This document shows, in pieces, positions 47,345 to 57,474 of a stretch of 64,000 nucleotides of DNA. Position numbers and translations under genes: made by a program. The stretch covers positions 124,001 to 188,000 of the forward strand of contig JANQPG010000032.1 of NCBI GenBank assembly GCA_028289545.1, read 5' to 3'. Position 1 is the stretch's first letter; every line of letters begins with the position of its first letter. The notes under the pieces are model-generated. The model saw only the letters and a list, made by a program, of their open reading frames with translations, ran no database searches and was not told the DNA's origin. Origin of the DNA: Woeseiaceae bacterium. Its GTDB lineage: Bacteria; Pseudomonadota; Gammaproteobacteria; Steroidobacterales; Woeseiaceae.

Positions 47345-48556
47345 TCAAGCCTCCGGCGGCGGTGTTGCGCGAGCGCGGGCGGGTGTCCAGAACGGTTTGG
47401 ACTGTTGGGTGCAGCGAACCACCCGGCTGTGGTGGCGCAGTTCTTTTTCGTAGTAGATCTCGGCCCACAGCGGCCCGTCGAGATAGCGGGTCTCGATCAT
47501 CGCCAGCGCAATATTGGCTTTGACGGCCGGCGACCACATTGCGGATGTGACGTAGCCGATCTCGCGCGTGCAGCGCTTGTTGCTGTAAATATGGGCGCCC
47601 TCGGCGGGGCGGTTGCCCTCGATGTCGAGCTTGGTCAGCGTGTACACGGGACCGCGCTCTTTTTCGGCAAGCAGCGCCGCGCGGCCGCTGAAATGCGGTT
47701 TCTTGAAATCCACGAGCCAGCCCAGACCCAGCTCGAACGGCGTTTGATCGTGTTCGAAGTGCACGGTTCTGAGCGCTTCGTTGAACTCCATGGCCGGCAT
47801 GATGAACGCCGCTTCGAGGCGCGCCATGTTGGTGGCCGCTTCGCCGTAGGGCTGGATGCCGTAGTCCGCTCCGGCCGCGTACAGCTCGTCCCACATCTTC
47901 AGGCCCAGCTTGCGATCGACCCAGAGCTCGTAGCCGAGATCGCCGGTGAAACCCGTGCGCGATACCATGAGCGTCTCGCCATGGTAGGGAAACAATCGGA
48001 TATCGAAGGGTTTTGCGGTCTCGAGCCCGTCGAGACCCATCTTCTTCAGGGTCGCGAACGACGTTGGGCCCTGCAGCGACAGGGCCGACAACTCGTCGCT
48101 GACGTCGGTCACGGTCACGTCGTCAAAACCCCAGGCGCTCATCTCAAGCCAGGCCGTGCACGGACTGCCGCAGGTCAGCATGAAGCGATCTTCTGCGAGG
48201 CGGAAGATCGTGCCGTCGTCGATCATGCGGCCCTCGTCCGTGCACCAGACACAGTACGCGACGCGATGGAGACCAATCTTCCTGACGTCGCGGGTCACCA
48301 TGCGGTTCAGCATCGTCTCGGCATCGCGCCCCTTGATCTCGTACTTCTGCATGGGGCAAATGTCGTAGGTGCCGCACAGATTTCGCACGCAGAAGTATTC
48401 GAACTCGGTGTCGTAGTAGTACTCGGCAAACTTGTAGCCGTTCCACGACGACCACGCCTCTCGAACGTTCAGCTCCTCTTGCCGGGGGTAAAACGGCGAC
48501 AGCTTCAGGCGTTCGCCGGCAAACCGGCCTTCCGCGGTTCCGGACTCACTCGTCAC
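47345..48556 (-). CDS. aminomethyltransferase (GcvT)-family protein
   Basis: 403 aa from GTG 48556. GcvT fold: YDICPMQKYEIKGRDAETML, ALSLQGPTSFATL, SRTGFTGDLGYELWV, GLGWLVDFKKPHFSGR. GcvT relatives transfer one-carbon units from an amine or sulfonium to tetrahydrofolate (glycine cleavage T protein, dimethylglycine or DMSP demethylases). No glycine-cleavage partner genes are here, so a demethylase of a methylated amine is more likely than T protein proper. 5 bases after the flavoprotein at 48562, so the two are co-transcribed. Confidence 0.82.
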   Translation of the reverse strand: MTSESGTAEGRFAGERLKLSPFYPRQEELNVREAWSSWNGYKFAEYYYDTEFEYFCVRNLCGTYDICPMQKYEIKGRDAETMLNRMVTRDVRKIGLHRVAYCVWCTDEGRMIDDGTIFRLAEDRFMLTCGSPCTAWLEMSAWGFDDVTVTDVSDELSALSLQGPTSFATLKKMGLDGLETAKPFDIRLFPYHGETLMVSRTGFTGDLGYELWVDRKLGLKMWDELYAAGADYGIQPYGEAATNMARLEAAFIMPAMEFNEALRTVHFEHDQTPFELGLGWLVDFKKPHFSGRAALLAEKERGPVYTLTKLDIEGNRPAEGAHIYSNKRCTREIGYVTSAMWSPAVKANIALAMIETRYLDGPLWAEIYYEKELRHHSRVVRCTQQSKPFWTPARARATPPPEA

Positions 48557-48561
48557 AAGAC

Positions 48562-50181
48562 TTACTCATCGTAGAAATCGTCCTCGGGCACTGTGTTCGG
48601 ACGCTTGAGATCTTTCAGGATCTCGCGAGCCGCGTTGGCGCCGCAGGCGGCCGACACGCCGCCGCCCGGATGTGTGGAGGAGCCGCTCATGTACAGGTTT
48701 TTGACGGGCATGCGATATTGACCGTAGCCCGGAAACGGCCGGTTGAAGAACAGCTGATCGATCGTCAACTCGCCCTGAAAAATGTTGCCTTCGGTCAGTC
48801 CGATCTCGTTTTCGATCTCGTGCGGCGTACGTACTTCCATGTGCACAATCAGATCCTTGAAACCCGGGCTGTAACGCTCGATCTTGTCGATGACGGTCTG
48901 CCCGAACTGGTCGCGTTTCTCGGGCGTCCAGGGACCGTCGGCCAGCTTCGGCGGGCAATACTGGATGAAGTTCGACATCCAGTGTTTGCCGGCCGGCGCC
49001 ACGGTCGGGTCCCAGGCGGAGGGGATCACCGACTCGATGAACGGATCGTCGGACCAGCGGCCGCGCTTCCAGCAGTCGTAGGCTCTTTCCATGGTTTCCA
49101 GCGAGCCGCAGAAACCCTGCCCGCCGCGATTGAGATAGGGATTGTCGGGCACGCCCGTGAACTTCGGCAGCCCGGAGAGTGCAATATTGACCTTGCCGGA
49201 CGAGCCGCGGATCTTGAAGTTTTTCGCCTTCTCGTAGATGCCCTCGGGAAGATCGCCCTTATCCACTATCTTCGTGAACGTCCGCTTGGCGTCGAGATTC
49301 GAGACGACGATGCGTGAGCGGATCTCGTCACCGTTCTCGAGCACCACGCCGGCAGCCTTGCGGTTTTCGACGAGCAGCTTGTCGACGCCCGCCTCGGTTC
49401 GTATCTCGCCGTCGTACGATTTCAGCGCGGAAGCAATCGACTGCGAAATGGCGCCCATACCGCCGCGCGCGAGCCCCCAGGCTCCTATGCTGCCATCGAC
49501 GTCGCCCATTACGTGATGCAGGAGAATGTAGGAGGAGCCCGGTGAATACACGCCCAGTGCGGTGCCAATGATGCCCGGGCTCGCCATGGCGGCCTTGATC
49601 ATGTCGTTCTCGAAGTAGTCGTCGAGGAACTCGGCGGCGCTCATCGTAAAAAAGCGCACGTACTCGTAGATCTCCTTCTCGCCCATGGCCCAGAACTTTT
49701 TGGCGAGGAACAGGAACTCCATGATGTCCCGCGGCTTGAACGACGTGGGGTCCGGCGGAGTGCGCATGAGCGTTTTGCGAATCAGCTGCGAGTAGCGCGT
49801 CAGGTCGGTCTGAAACCGGTGCATCGCGTCCGCGTCGTGCGGTGAATGCCGTTTGAGTTCCAGATGCGCGGCCTCTTCGTCGTGGTAAGCCAGCAGGCGC
49901 TCGTCGCCGTCGCCGAAGTTAACCGTGCCGAGATAAGGCACGAGCAGGAGGCCGTGGCGACTCAGGTCGAGATCGCGGTGAATGGCCTGGCGCATCATGC
50001 TGCACACGTAGGAGCAGCTCGAGTAGTACCAGCCCTTCTCGAGTTCGCGCGACACGGCTGCGCCGCCTATGTAGTCGTTTTTTTCGAGGACCAGCACCTT
50101 GAGTCCGGCCTTCGCCAGGTACGCGGCGTTGGTCAGGCCGTTGTGGCCGGCACCAATCACAATGGCGTCGTATTGACTCAT
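48562..50181 (-). CDS. phytoene-desaturase/PYROXD2-like FAD oxidoreductase (copy 1)
   Basis: 539 aa from ATG 50181, where the protein begins as family members do (MSQYDAIVIGAGHNGL); a longer frame from 50217 would overlap the preceding gene. N-terminal dinucleotide fold, central substrate domain, C-terminal FAD motif NLYMSGSSTHPGGGVSAACG. PYROXD2-type enzymes are poorly characterised; carotenoid desaturation is unlikely without crt genes. Operon: the paralogue at 50192 upstream, GcvT-like protein downstream. Oxidation of a methylated or long-chain amine is one reading. Confidence 0.8.
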   Translation of the reverse strand: MSQYDAIVIGAGHNGLTNAAYLAKAGLKVLVLEKNDYIGGAAVSRELEKGWYYSSCSYVCSMMRQAIHRDLDLSRHGLLLVPYLGTVNFGDGDERLLAYHDEEAAHLELKRHSPHDADAMHRFQTDLTRYSQLIRKTLMRTPPDPTSFKPRDIMEFLFLAKKFWAMGEKEIYEYVRFFTMSAAEFLDDYFENDMIKAAMASPGIIGTALGVYSPGSSYILLHHVMGDVDGSIGAWGLARGGMGAISQSIASALKSYDGEIRTEAGVDKLLVENRKAAGVVLENGDEIRSRIVVSNLDAKRTFTKIVDKGDLPEGIYEKAKNFKIRGSSGKVNIALSGLPKFTGVPDNPYLNRGGQGFCGSLETMERAYDCWKRGRWSDDPFIESVIPSAWDPTVAPAGKHWMSNFIQYCPPKLADGPWTPEKRDQFGQTVIDKIERYSPGFKDLIVHMEVRTPHEIENEIGLTEGNIFQGELTIDQLFFNRPFPGYGQYRMPVKNLYMSGSSTHPGGGVSAACGANAAREILKDLKRPNTVPEDDFYDE

Positions 50182-50191
50182 CCGAGCGTCT

Positions 50192-51799
50192 TCATCGCAA
50201 TATTGCTCGCGCGGCATTGTGGCCGGTGAGGCCGGTGAGGTCGCCGCCAGGATGACAACCCGCGCCGCACAGAAACAGGTTTGGAATAGGTGTGCTGTAC
50301 TGTGCCGCCTCGTAGGTGGGCCGCATCATGAGCATCTGATCCATCGCAAACTCGGTGTGATGCCAGTGCCCGCCCGTGACTCGGTACTCATCGTCAAGAT
50401 CGGCGGGCGTCAGAAACTCCTGGTGCACAATCAGGTCGCGAATCGCCGGCGCGTAACGTGCGATCCGGTCGATACAGCGTTCGGCAAACGCCTGTTTCGC
50501 CGTTTCGCTCCAGCCATCTTTCAGGCGTCTCGGCACGTACATCACGTGCGCCGAAAGAACGTGGTGTCCGGCCGGCGCCAGCGAAGCGTCCGCGAGGCTC
50601 GGCAGAACAATTTCCATGACCGGCTTTTCGGAACAGCGGCCGTACTTGGAATCGTCGTAGGCGAATTCGATCGCGTCGACATCCGGTGCTATCAGCAGGC
50701 GTCCTTCAGGCGCCTTCAGGCCCGTAAACTCCGGCAAACCATCAAGGGCCAGATGCAGCTTACCGACGAGACCGTCGCAGCGGAGGCGGCGTATGCGGTT
50801 GGTAAACCCGATGTCGAGGTATTCGACACCGACAAGTTCGACAAACGTGCGCTGCGGATCTGCTGCTGATACAACGCGGGCGGCGGCGATCTGCTCACCT
50901 TCAGCGGTCGTTACGCCGACCGCGTTGAGGCCCTGTTCATCAGCGTCGATTCGTATGCCGGATACGGGCGTGCCGCAGCGAATCTCTACGCCGCTGGCCT
51001 CGGCACTTCGCACCAGCGCCGCAATGAGCCCGTTAGCGCCGCCCGAGGGAATGCCGTGAGCACCGCGACTGGCTTCCGCCATGCGGTACAGCATCAAGAG
51101 AACGGAACTGTTCGGGGAACGCGGCGCCATTCGGGAGCCCAGCAGACCGTCCCAGCTCAACGTGGCCTTCAGGATTTCGCTCGAGAAATGTTCTTCCATG
51201 AGGTCGCGCGCCGGCAGCGAGGCCACGCGCATGAATTCCTCCATGTCTGCTTTGCCGAGCCTGCGGATCGCCCACCCCATATGCGCGAAGGTCAGCATGT
51301 CGCGTAAGCCTCCCGGCGCAATTCGCGGCATGGTCTTTGACCAGAACGGCTTGAGCGCGTCGGCGTAGCGAGCCATCTGCCGGCTGTAGTCGCGATAGGC
51401 TTTTGCGTCGACGTTATCCACGCCCGTCACCGAGTCGCTCCTGATCGTCACATGCGATCCGGACTCGTCGAGTCCAACCAGCGGCAGTTCGCGCACGGCC
51501 GGTTGGTACCCGTGTGCGGAGAGGTCGAGGGCTTCCAGGAGCGCTTCTGAGAAGCGCCCGATCGAATGCGCGACAGAAGCCTTGTAACCGGGATGGAATT
51601 CGCGTGTCGCCGCAAGACCACCGGGTTCGTCCGCCGCCTCGACTACCAGGACCTTCTGACCGGCGCGGGCAAGCAAGCTCGCGCACGCGAGGCCGTTGTG
51701 GCCTGCGCCGACGATAATCGAGTCGTAACGATCCAAACTTCTGGTTTCCCGGGGACTGCTGTTTACAAGAGCGATCAAGCTTAAAGGCGCGTTTTTCAA
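50192..51799 (-). CDS. phytoene-desaturase/PYROXD2-like FAD oxidoreductase (copy 2)
   Basis: 535 aa. Same family as the next gene (RYDSIIVGAGHNGLACASLL; C-terminal NLFLCGAGCHPGGDLTGLTG), with a shared GxHxx block. The first 20 residues precede the FAD motif and may be non-coding if a TTG at 51736 is the true start. Stop lies 10 bases before the ATG of the paralogue. The two copies differ throughout, so they may act on different substrates or form a heteromer. Confidence 0.8.
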   Translation of the reverse strand: MKNAPLSLIALVNSSPRETRSLDRYDSIIVGAGHNGLACASLLARAGQKVLVVEAADEPGGLAATREFHPGYKASVAHSIGRFSEALLEALDLSAHGYQPAVRELPLVGLDESGSHVTIRSDSVTGVDNVDAKAYRDYSRQMARYADALKPFWSKTMPRIAPGGLRDMLTFAHMGWAIRRLGKADMEEFMRVASLPARDLMEEHFSSEILKATLSWDGLLGSRMAPRSPNSSVLLMLYRMAEASRGAHGIPSGGANGLIAALVRSAEASGVEIRCGTPVSGIRIDADEQGLNAVGVTTAEGEQIAAARVVSAADPQRTFVELVGVEYLDIGFTNRIRRLRCDGLVGKLHLALDGLPEFTGLKAPEGRLLIAPDVDAIEFAYDDSKYGRCSEKPVMEIVLPSLADASLAPAGHHVLSAHVMYVPRRLKDGWSETAKQAFAERCIDRIARYAPAIRDLIVHQEFLTPADLDDEYRVTGGHWHHTEFAMDQMLMMRPTYEAAQYSTPIPNLFLCGAGCHPGGDLTGLTGHNAARAILR

Positions 51800-51924
51800 C
51801 GGCTTCCTCGCCTACACGCAGAGAGTACCGGGCTCATGTGCGTTGTGATTACAATGCGCGCTCGTCTTCAGATTGCGCAACACTCCGCTGGAGTGCCGCC
51901 CAAACCAGGCTTCAAGCATTGTCG

Positions 51925-53946
51925 ATGACCGAACCTCTGGGAACACGCGCCGCCTTCAACAAGGCCATTAGTCTGATCAACGCCGGCAACGCCGGCGCGG
52001 CGCTGGCCGTATGCGAGGCTGCGGTCGAGCGCGACCCGAACGACGTCACGATCCTTGCGCTCATGGGGGCCACACTCCTGAAGATGGGCAGGACGGGCAA
52101 GGCCGAGAAGGCGCTACGACAGGCCATTGAGCTGGCACCGTCCTTCGCCAAACCCAAGGAAGATCTCGGTTACCTGCTCGTGCAGTCCGGCCGTTACGGC
52201 GAGGCGGTGCCCGTCCTCGAAGATTCGACGCGGCTCGATCCAAAATCGGAGCAGGGTTTTATGTCGCTCGGGCGCGCGTTGGCAAAACTCGGCCGCGGCG
52301 CGGAGGCCGACAAAGCCTTCGAGGCCGCGTTCGAGATCAATCCCACCCGCAAACGATTAGCGCTTGCCGCCGACCACCACCGAGCGGGACGCCTGGACGA
52401 AGCGGAGAAACTCTATCGCGCTCTGCTGAAAGACTCGCCGTCGAACGTCGATGCCCTGCGCCTCCTGAGCGGCGTGCTTGCGCGCACCAACCGCGAGGAC
52501 GAAGCCGAAGTGATGCTGAGAAGGGCAATCGAGCTCGCGCCCGATTTTGTGCATGCCCTCGTCGATCTCGGACAGCTGCTCAACGACCAGCATCGTGTGC
52601 TCGAGGCCTCGGAAATGCTGCAACGCGCCGTTGCGATCGAACCCGACAGGCCCCGGATTCATCATCTACTGGCATCGGCCCTCACACCGCTCGGCCGAAC
52701 GGAAGAGGCATTACAGGAATACCGCCGCGTGCTCGAGTTGCGGCCCGACCACGCGGGTGCATTACTGGGTATCGGGCACACGCTGAAGACCATCGGCCAG
52801 CAGGAAGAGGCCGTGGAGGCGTACCGGAACTGCATTCGGATTCGCCCGGATAACGGGGAGAGTTACTGGAGCCTGGCCAATCTCAAGACTTACAAGCTGA
52901 CTCGGCAGGATATCGAGGACATGCAGGCCACCCTTCGCCAATCCGTGGAGATTCCCGAGGAATCCAGGGTCAACTTCCTGTTTGCACTCGCCAAGGCGAG
53001 CGAAGACCAGGGAGACTTCGAAGCGGCCTGGAACTACTACGCTGAGGGCAACGCAAGACAGCGCGAACTCGAGCACTACGATGCCGTGCAAACCGAAGTG
53101 ATGAACGACGACATTATCGAGGTGTTCAACGCCGAGTTTCTTGAGCAACAGTCCGGTCTCGGGTGCCCGGACCCTTCACCGATATTCGTCATTGGGCTTC
53201 CGCGATCGGGGTCGACACTACTCGAACAAATCCTCGCCAGCCACAGCATGGTCGAAGGTACTGCCGAGCTGCCCTACATGGGCCGCGTGGCCGCATCGTT
53301 GAACCACAATCGCGCGGACGGCGTGAATTTTCCGTTTGCCGTTCGTGAACTCGGCGCGGCTCACTTCACGACGATGGGCGAAAGCTATCTCAAGAAAGCG
53401 GAGCTGCATCGGAGCGCTGGCAAGCCGCGCTTCATCGACAAGATGCCCAACAATTTCCCGAACGTCGGGCTCATGCATCTGGTCCTGCCGAATGCAAAGA
53501 TCATCGATGCCCGGCGATATCCGATCGATTCGACGTTCAGCTGCTTCCGCCAGCTGTTTGCGCGTGGTCAGCCCTTCGTTTACGACCTCGTGGACATCGG
53601 GGAGTACTACCTCGAGTATCAGCGATTGATGGACCATTGGCACGAGGTCCTGCCAGGCCGAATCCTGACGGTTCAGTACGAGGACATGGTGACGGACACC
53701 GAGCGGCAGGTGCGACGGCTGCTCGAGTACTGCGAGCTACCCTGGGAAGATGCGTGCCTCAGGTTCTATGAAACCGATCGCCCCGTGCGAACCGCCAGCT
53801 CCGAACAGGTGCGCAAACCCATGTACACGTCATCGGTCCACCATTGGCGCAACTTCGAGCAGCACCTGGGACCGCTGATCGACGTACTCGAGCCCATCCT
53901 TCCCCGCTATGCGCAGTACGAGGACATCAACCGTTCGGAGGCTTAA
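51925..53946 (+). CDS. TPR-repeat sulfotransferase
   Basis: 673 aa from ATG 51925 (frame open to 51838, but the upstream residues look unlike the family). Residues about 5-330 are tetratricopeptide repeats (NVTILALMGATLL-type pairs such as ALVDLGQLLNDQHRVLEASE). The C-terminal half is a PAPS sulfotransferase: 5'-phosphosulfate loop GLPRSGST (about 424-431), KMPNNFPNVG, RRYPIDSTFSCF, YEDMVTDTE. Probably sulfates a cell-surface or exopolysaccharide acceptor, or tyrosyl residues; acceptor unknown. A second such gene lies at 62009. Confidence 0.88.
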   Translation: MTEPLGTRAAFNKAISLINAGNAGAALAVCEAAVERDPNDVTILALMGATLLKMGRTGKAEKALRQAIELAPSFAKPKEDLGYLLVQSGRYGEAVPVLEDSTRLDPKSEQGFMSLGRALAKLGRGAEADKAFEAAFEINPTRKRLALAADHHRAGRLDEAEKLYRALLKDSPSNVDALRLLSGVLARTNREDEAEVMLRRAIELAPDFVHALVDLGQLLNDQHRVLEASEMLQRAVAIEPDRPRIHHLLASALTPLGRTEEALQEYRRVLELRPDHAGALLGIGHTLKTIGQQEEAVEAYRNCIRIRPDNGESYWSLANLKTYKLTRQDIEDMQATLRQSVEIPEESRVNFLFALAKASEDQGDFEAAWNYYAEGNARQRELEHYDAVQTEVMNDDIIEVFNAEFLEQQSGLGCPDPSPIFVIGLPRSGSTLLEQILASHSMVEGTAELPYMGRVAASLNHNRADGVNFPFAVRELGAAHFTTMGESYLKKAELHRSAGKPRFIDKMPNNFPNVGLMHLVLPNAKIIDARRYPIDSTFSCFRQLFARGQPFVYDLVDIGEYYLEYQRLMDHWHEVLPGRILTVQYEDMVTDTERQVRRLLEYCELPWEDACLRFYETDRPVRTASSEQVRKPMYTSSVHHWRNFEQHLGPLIDVLEPILPRYAQYEDINRSEA

Positions 53947-53952
53947 GCCCTT

Positions 53953-54882
53953 TCAGCCGGCGGAGACGTAGGGCCATACTTCGAGACCGTGGATCGCGTT
54001 GCGTATGTCCATGGTCAGGTTTACCGTGAGCGTCGTCTTCATGCTGTCGAAGTCGTGCAGCGTAATCGTCGATGGCGAAGAACCTGCAGCAACCAGGCCG
54101 TTGTCCACGACGCACAGCCCGCGACCAAAAGCCTGGCGGGCAATGCGTGTGTCATCGAGATCGGTATGCGTCAGCTTGTCTTCCTGGTACCGGGGAACCC
54201 GAAAGATCCGCTCCTGTCCCTCCTGCGGCACGAAACGAACAACGTCACCCTGAGTATCGTTGAACAGCACACCGTCGCGGAACGGCCGGGCGTTGTGTGT
54301 TCCGTTCGGCAACGTGACCACTTGCGCAACCTGCCTTCCCGAGTAGCGGTACAGGCCGCCGGTCTTCAGGCCGCTGAAGAACAGCCCGTTCATCGTGCAG
54401 AACACGCTGTTCAGGTGCAGCGTGTTTCTGGCAGGTGGCCCCCTGTCCGCACCGGGCAGGAACGGCGCCATCGTAAGATCGCCCGCGTCGGCCGACAGGC
54501 TCAGGCCGAAGACGAATGCCTTTTTGTCGAGGTCGAACCCCAGGATCGAGTCGAAGCCGGTCGAGGTGAGATACAACCGGCGCCGGTAGCAAAAAATTTC
54601 GTGGCAGTGCTTCAGGTAGGGATTCGCGTACTTGTCGACAACCTCGAAATCCCGATTGAAAACAAAGAGTTCATCGCTAGCGGCGATATAGATCTCGTCA
54701 CCGTCGAAGGCAATCCCGCGCAAGCCCCGATCCCAGCCGCGGCCCTGCCAGTCGATATCCATCGTGTTCCAGTCGACCGCTTGCCGAACCCGCTCACGCT
54801 CGAGGTCCACGAGGTACACGCCGCCATGGCTTTCTCCCTGCCGGCTGCCGCGTACGACGGACGTTGCGATTAGTGTTGTCAT
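53953..54882 (-). CDS. beta-propeller-like protein of unknown function
   Basis: 309 aa from ATG 54882. The frame stays open to 55182 but that extension is antisense to the TonB receptor start and lacks protein-like character. Repeated strands with DGDEIYIAASDELFVFN, RRRLYLTSTGFDSILGF, NGLFFSGLKTGGLYRYSG and GTHNARPFRDGVLFND suggest a six- or seven-blade propeller; no signal peptide. Convergent with the TPR-sulfotransferase and divergent from the receptor. May be an accessory of the modification system around it. Confidence 0.65.
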   Translation of the reverse strand: MTTLIATSVVRGSRQGESHGGVYLVDLERERVRQAVDWNTMDIDWQGRGWDRGLRGIAFDGDEIYIAASDELFVFNRDFEVVDKYANPYLKHCHEIFCYRRRLYLTSTGFDSILGFDLDKKAFVFGLSLSADAGDLTMAPFLPGADRGPPARNTLHLNSVFCTMNGLFFSGLKTGGLYRYSGRQVAQVVTLPNGTHNARPFRDGVLFNDTQGDVVRFVPQEGQERIFRVPRYQEDKLTHTDLDDTRIARQAFGRGLCVVDNGLVAAGSSPSTITLHDFDSMKTTLTVNLTMDIRNAIHGLEVWPYVSAG

Positions 54883-55003
54883 TTTGCTACTTGCTGGGTT
54901 TCCTTGCCTATAGGCAGCTATAAAGCGTTGAATCTGCTGGAGTTTTGCCGTTCGACATTCTATATTCTTTTTCGTAAAGATTGAGACAACCGAGGATTGT
55001 CGT

Positions 55004-57466
55004 ATGGCGCGAGCGACCGGGGAATCGACCACACCGATCAGGAGTTCACTGGGCATTGCGGTATCGGCCGCGGTTGCCGGTACGTCCGTTGCGCACGCCC
55101 AGGACGACGGGGGTCTCGAAGAGATCATCGTTACCGCCACCAAACGCGAAGTCAGCATGCAAGAGATTCCAATTGCTGTCACCGCGTTCTCCGAAGATGA
55201 GATCGTCTTTCAGCGCTTTCGCAACTTTGCGGACTACGTTGGGCAGATCCCGAACCTTGCCATTAGCGACCGCCAGCCGGGCGCAACCTCGGTCATCATG
55301 CGCGGCTGCGCGGCTCAGGGGCTGTCCTTCGGCGACTCTGCGACGACCTCGGTTTACCTCGACGAACAACCCATCACCTCGTCGGGCTTCAATCCCGATC
55401 CACGCCTGATCGACGTCGAGCGTGTCGAAGCGCTCGCGGGTCCGCAAGGCACGCTGTTCGGCGACGCGGCACAGTGCGGTACCTTGCGCATCATCACGAA
55501 CAAACCCGACACGACGGCCGCCTCGGGCTGGGTGGACCTGACGGGCTCGACGATCACGGACGGCGGCTCCGGCTTCGATTTAGGCGCAATGGCCAACCTG
55601 CCGCTGATCCAGGACAAGCTCGCATTGCGTCTCGTGGGTTTCTATGCCGACGAACCCGGCTGGGTCGACAACGTATTGTCGCCGACGCCCGGTCAACAGG
55701 GTGACAACGCGGCGTTCGTGGACGAGGACGTCAACTCCTCCGTCTGGTCGGGCGCCCGAGGCATGCTGCGCTGGAATCCAAACGAACGGTGGACGGTCGA
55801 CCTCGCCGCGATCTATCAGAACTACGAACTGGACGGGTTCGGCGACTCCGATCTGAACCAGCAGGTTTATGAGGACACGGCGGCTTTCCCGACGTTTGGT
55901 GTCCGAGATCAAGCGCGTTTCGGCGAGGAACGCTGGCAGGACGAGTGGTACCAGACGTCAATCACGATCGAAGGCGACCTGGAGTTCGGCAATATCGTCC
56001 TGACGGCGGCGTACTTCGACCGCGACAGCGAGTATCTGGCTGACTCGTCGGTCTATCATCAGACCTTCCAGCAAGCCGGTGATTACGTTCGAGCGTACTA
56101 CAACGCGGACAGCCTCAGCTACGATTTCCTCGGCGATCCGATCTCGAGCAATTTCGACGTGCGCAATACGACCGTGCAGTCGCTCGAGCTGCGCTACGCA
56201 ACGCCGGCCGAAGGGCGCTGGTCGGCCATCGTCGGCGGCTTCTACAGCAAACGGGAAGTCGACGAAGTTTTTGTCTCTAACATCGAGGGCTATTCGGAGA
56301 CGCCGAACTTCGCCTATCTGAACTACGTCGGCTATTCTTATTATGGCGCGGAACTCGTCGCACGACCGACCAACAACTGGTTCTCCGGCTTCTACGACTC
56401 GACGCTCGAGCAATGGGCGCTGTTCGGCGAGGTTGGCTTCGACGTAACCGAGAACTTCACGATCACCGCCGGCGGCCGCTTCTACAACATCGAGAACGAC
56501 TACCTCAACCAGCGCGCGCACGCCGTTGGCATCGACGGTGGGATACCCGTTTGCGGCCCGGGCGCCGATTACTGTTTCGGCGTTTTCGAGCCCGGCGTGG
56601 CCGACGAAGACGGGTTTGTGCCCAAGGCGACGTTTAGCTACAGCCTGGATGACGACAAGCTCCTCTATGCCACCTACTCCGAAGGCTTCCGTCGCGGCGG
56701 CGCCAACTCCGCGCGTCCGCAGTCGATCTTCGGTCCGGCGGGACGTTTCCCGCCGCCGGCCGGCACGCTCGGCGAGTACGAGTCGGATACCGTGACGAAC
56801 ATCGAGTTCGGCGCCAAAACCGATTGGCTCGACGGACGGCTGCGCCTGAACGGGGCGATCTACCAGATGACCTGGGACGATATCCAGATCCAGGTCGAGG
56901 ACCCGCAGCCCGACGTCGAATCGGTCGGAGTTCTCAACTTCCCGGAAGCGGAGATCGTCGGCGCCGAACTCTGGCTGAACTGGCTGCCCACGGACAGCCT
57001 CAGCATCGACGCGACGTTCGGCTACAACGACGGCGAGCTGTCCGAAGACGCGGCCGTGTTTCCCGGCTCGGCCTCAGAGATTTCCGCCCCGAACGGCACG
57101 CGACTGCCGATCGTCCCCGACATTCAGGCCAGCTTGAACGTCAGCTATACGTTCCCGAACGAGCTGTTGGGCGGATCACCTTACGTGTTCGTGCGCTATC
57201 AACACACGGGCGATTCGGTGAATTCACTGGCCGGCCTCGAGTCCGTAAGCACCGGGCTCGACGTGCGCGAACAGGCTGCATGGCAGACGCTGGATCTGCA
57301 AGCCGGTGTCGAGGGTGAGAACTGGCTGCTGGCCGTCTGGATCGACAACGTGGCGGACGAGAAAGCTGAACTCTTCTACAACAATCGCTGGCAGCAGCAA
57401 CGCCTGTCGACAAATCGCCCGCGCACGATCGGCGTTTCCTACCGCGTGGCTTTCGGCGGGAACTGA
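55004..57466 (+). CDS. TonB-dependent outer-membrane receptor (no STN domain)
   Basis: 820 aa. Signal peptide (about 1-32, ending AHAQ), TonB box region EEIIVTATKRE, plug (about 48-170) and a 22-strand-type barrel ending RVAFGGN. Substrate unknown. The plug carries two cysteines, Cys102 (MRGCAAQG) and Cys158 (GDAAQCGT), where relatives usually have small residues, so a plug disulfide is possible. The start has a GAGAC leader and lies 121 bases from the divergent propeller gene. An Asp/Asn hydroxylase follows 8 bases after the stop. Confidence 0.9.
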   Translation: MARATGESTTPIRSSLGIAVSAAVAGTSVAHAQDDGGLEEIIVTATKREVSMQEIPIAVTAFSEDEIVFQRFRNFADYVGQIPNLAISDRQPGATSVIMRGCAAQGLSFGDSATTSVYLDEQPITSSGFNPDPRLIDVERVEALAGPQGTLFGDAAQCGTLRIITNKPDTTAASGWVDLTGSTITDGGSGFDLGAMANLPLIQDKLALRLVGFYADEPGWVDNVLSPTPGQQGDNAAFVDEDVNSSVWSGARGMLRWNPNERWTVDLAAIYQNYELDGFGDSDLNQQVYEDTAAFPTFGVRDQARFGEERWQDEWYQTSITIEGDLEFGNIVLTAAYFDRDSEYLADSSVYHQTFQQAGDYVRAYYNADSLSYDFLGDPISSNFDVRNTTVQSLELRYATPAEGRWSAIVGGFYSKREVDEVFVSNIEGYSETPNFAYLNYVGYSYYGAELVARPTNNWFSGFYDSTLEQWALFGEVGFDVTENFTITAGGRFYNIENDYLNQRAHAVGIDGGIPVCGPGADYCFGVFEPGVADEDGFVPKATFSYSLDDDKLLYATYSEGFRRGGANSARPQSIFGPAGRFPPPAGTLGEYESDTVTNIEFGAKTDWLDGRLRLNGAIYQMTWDDIQIQVEDPQPDVESVGVLNFPEAEIVGAELWLNWLPTDSLSIDATFGYNDGELSEDAAVFPGSASEISAPNGTRLPIVPDIQASLNVSYTFPNELLGGSPYVFVRYQHTGDSVNSLAGLESVSTGLDVREQAAWQTLDLQAGVEGENWLLAVWIDNVADEKAELFYNNRWQQQRLSTNRPRTIGVSYRVAFGGN

Positions 57467-57474
57467 GCGTTTCG

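Noticed and set aside
54883..55182. N-terminal extension of the propeller-like protein
   Set aside because: Antisense to the TonB receptor start and without a ribosome site; ATG 54882 gives a compact protein.
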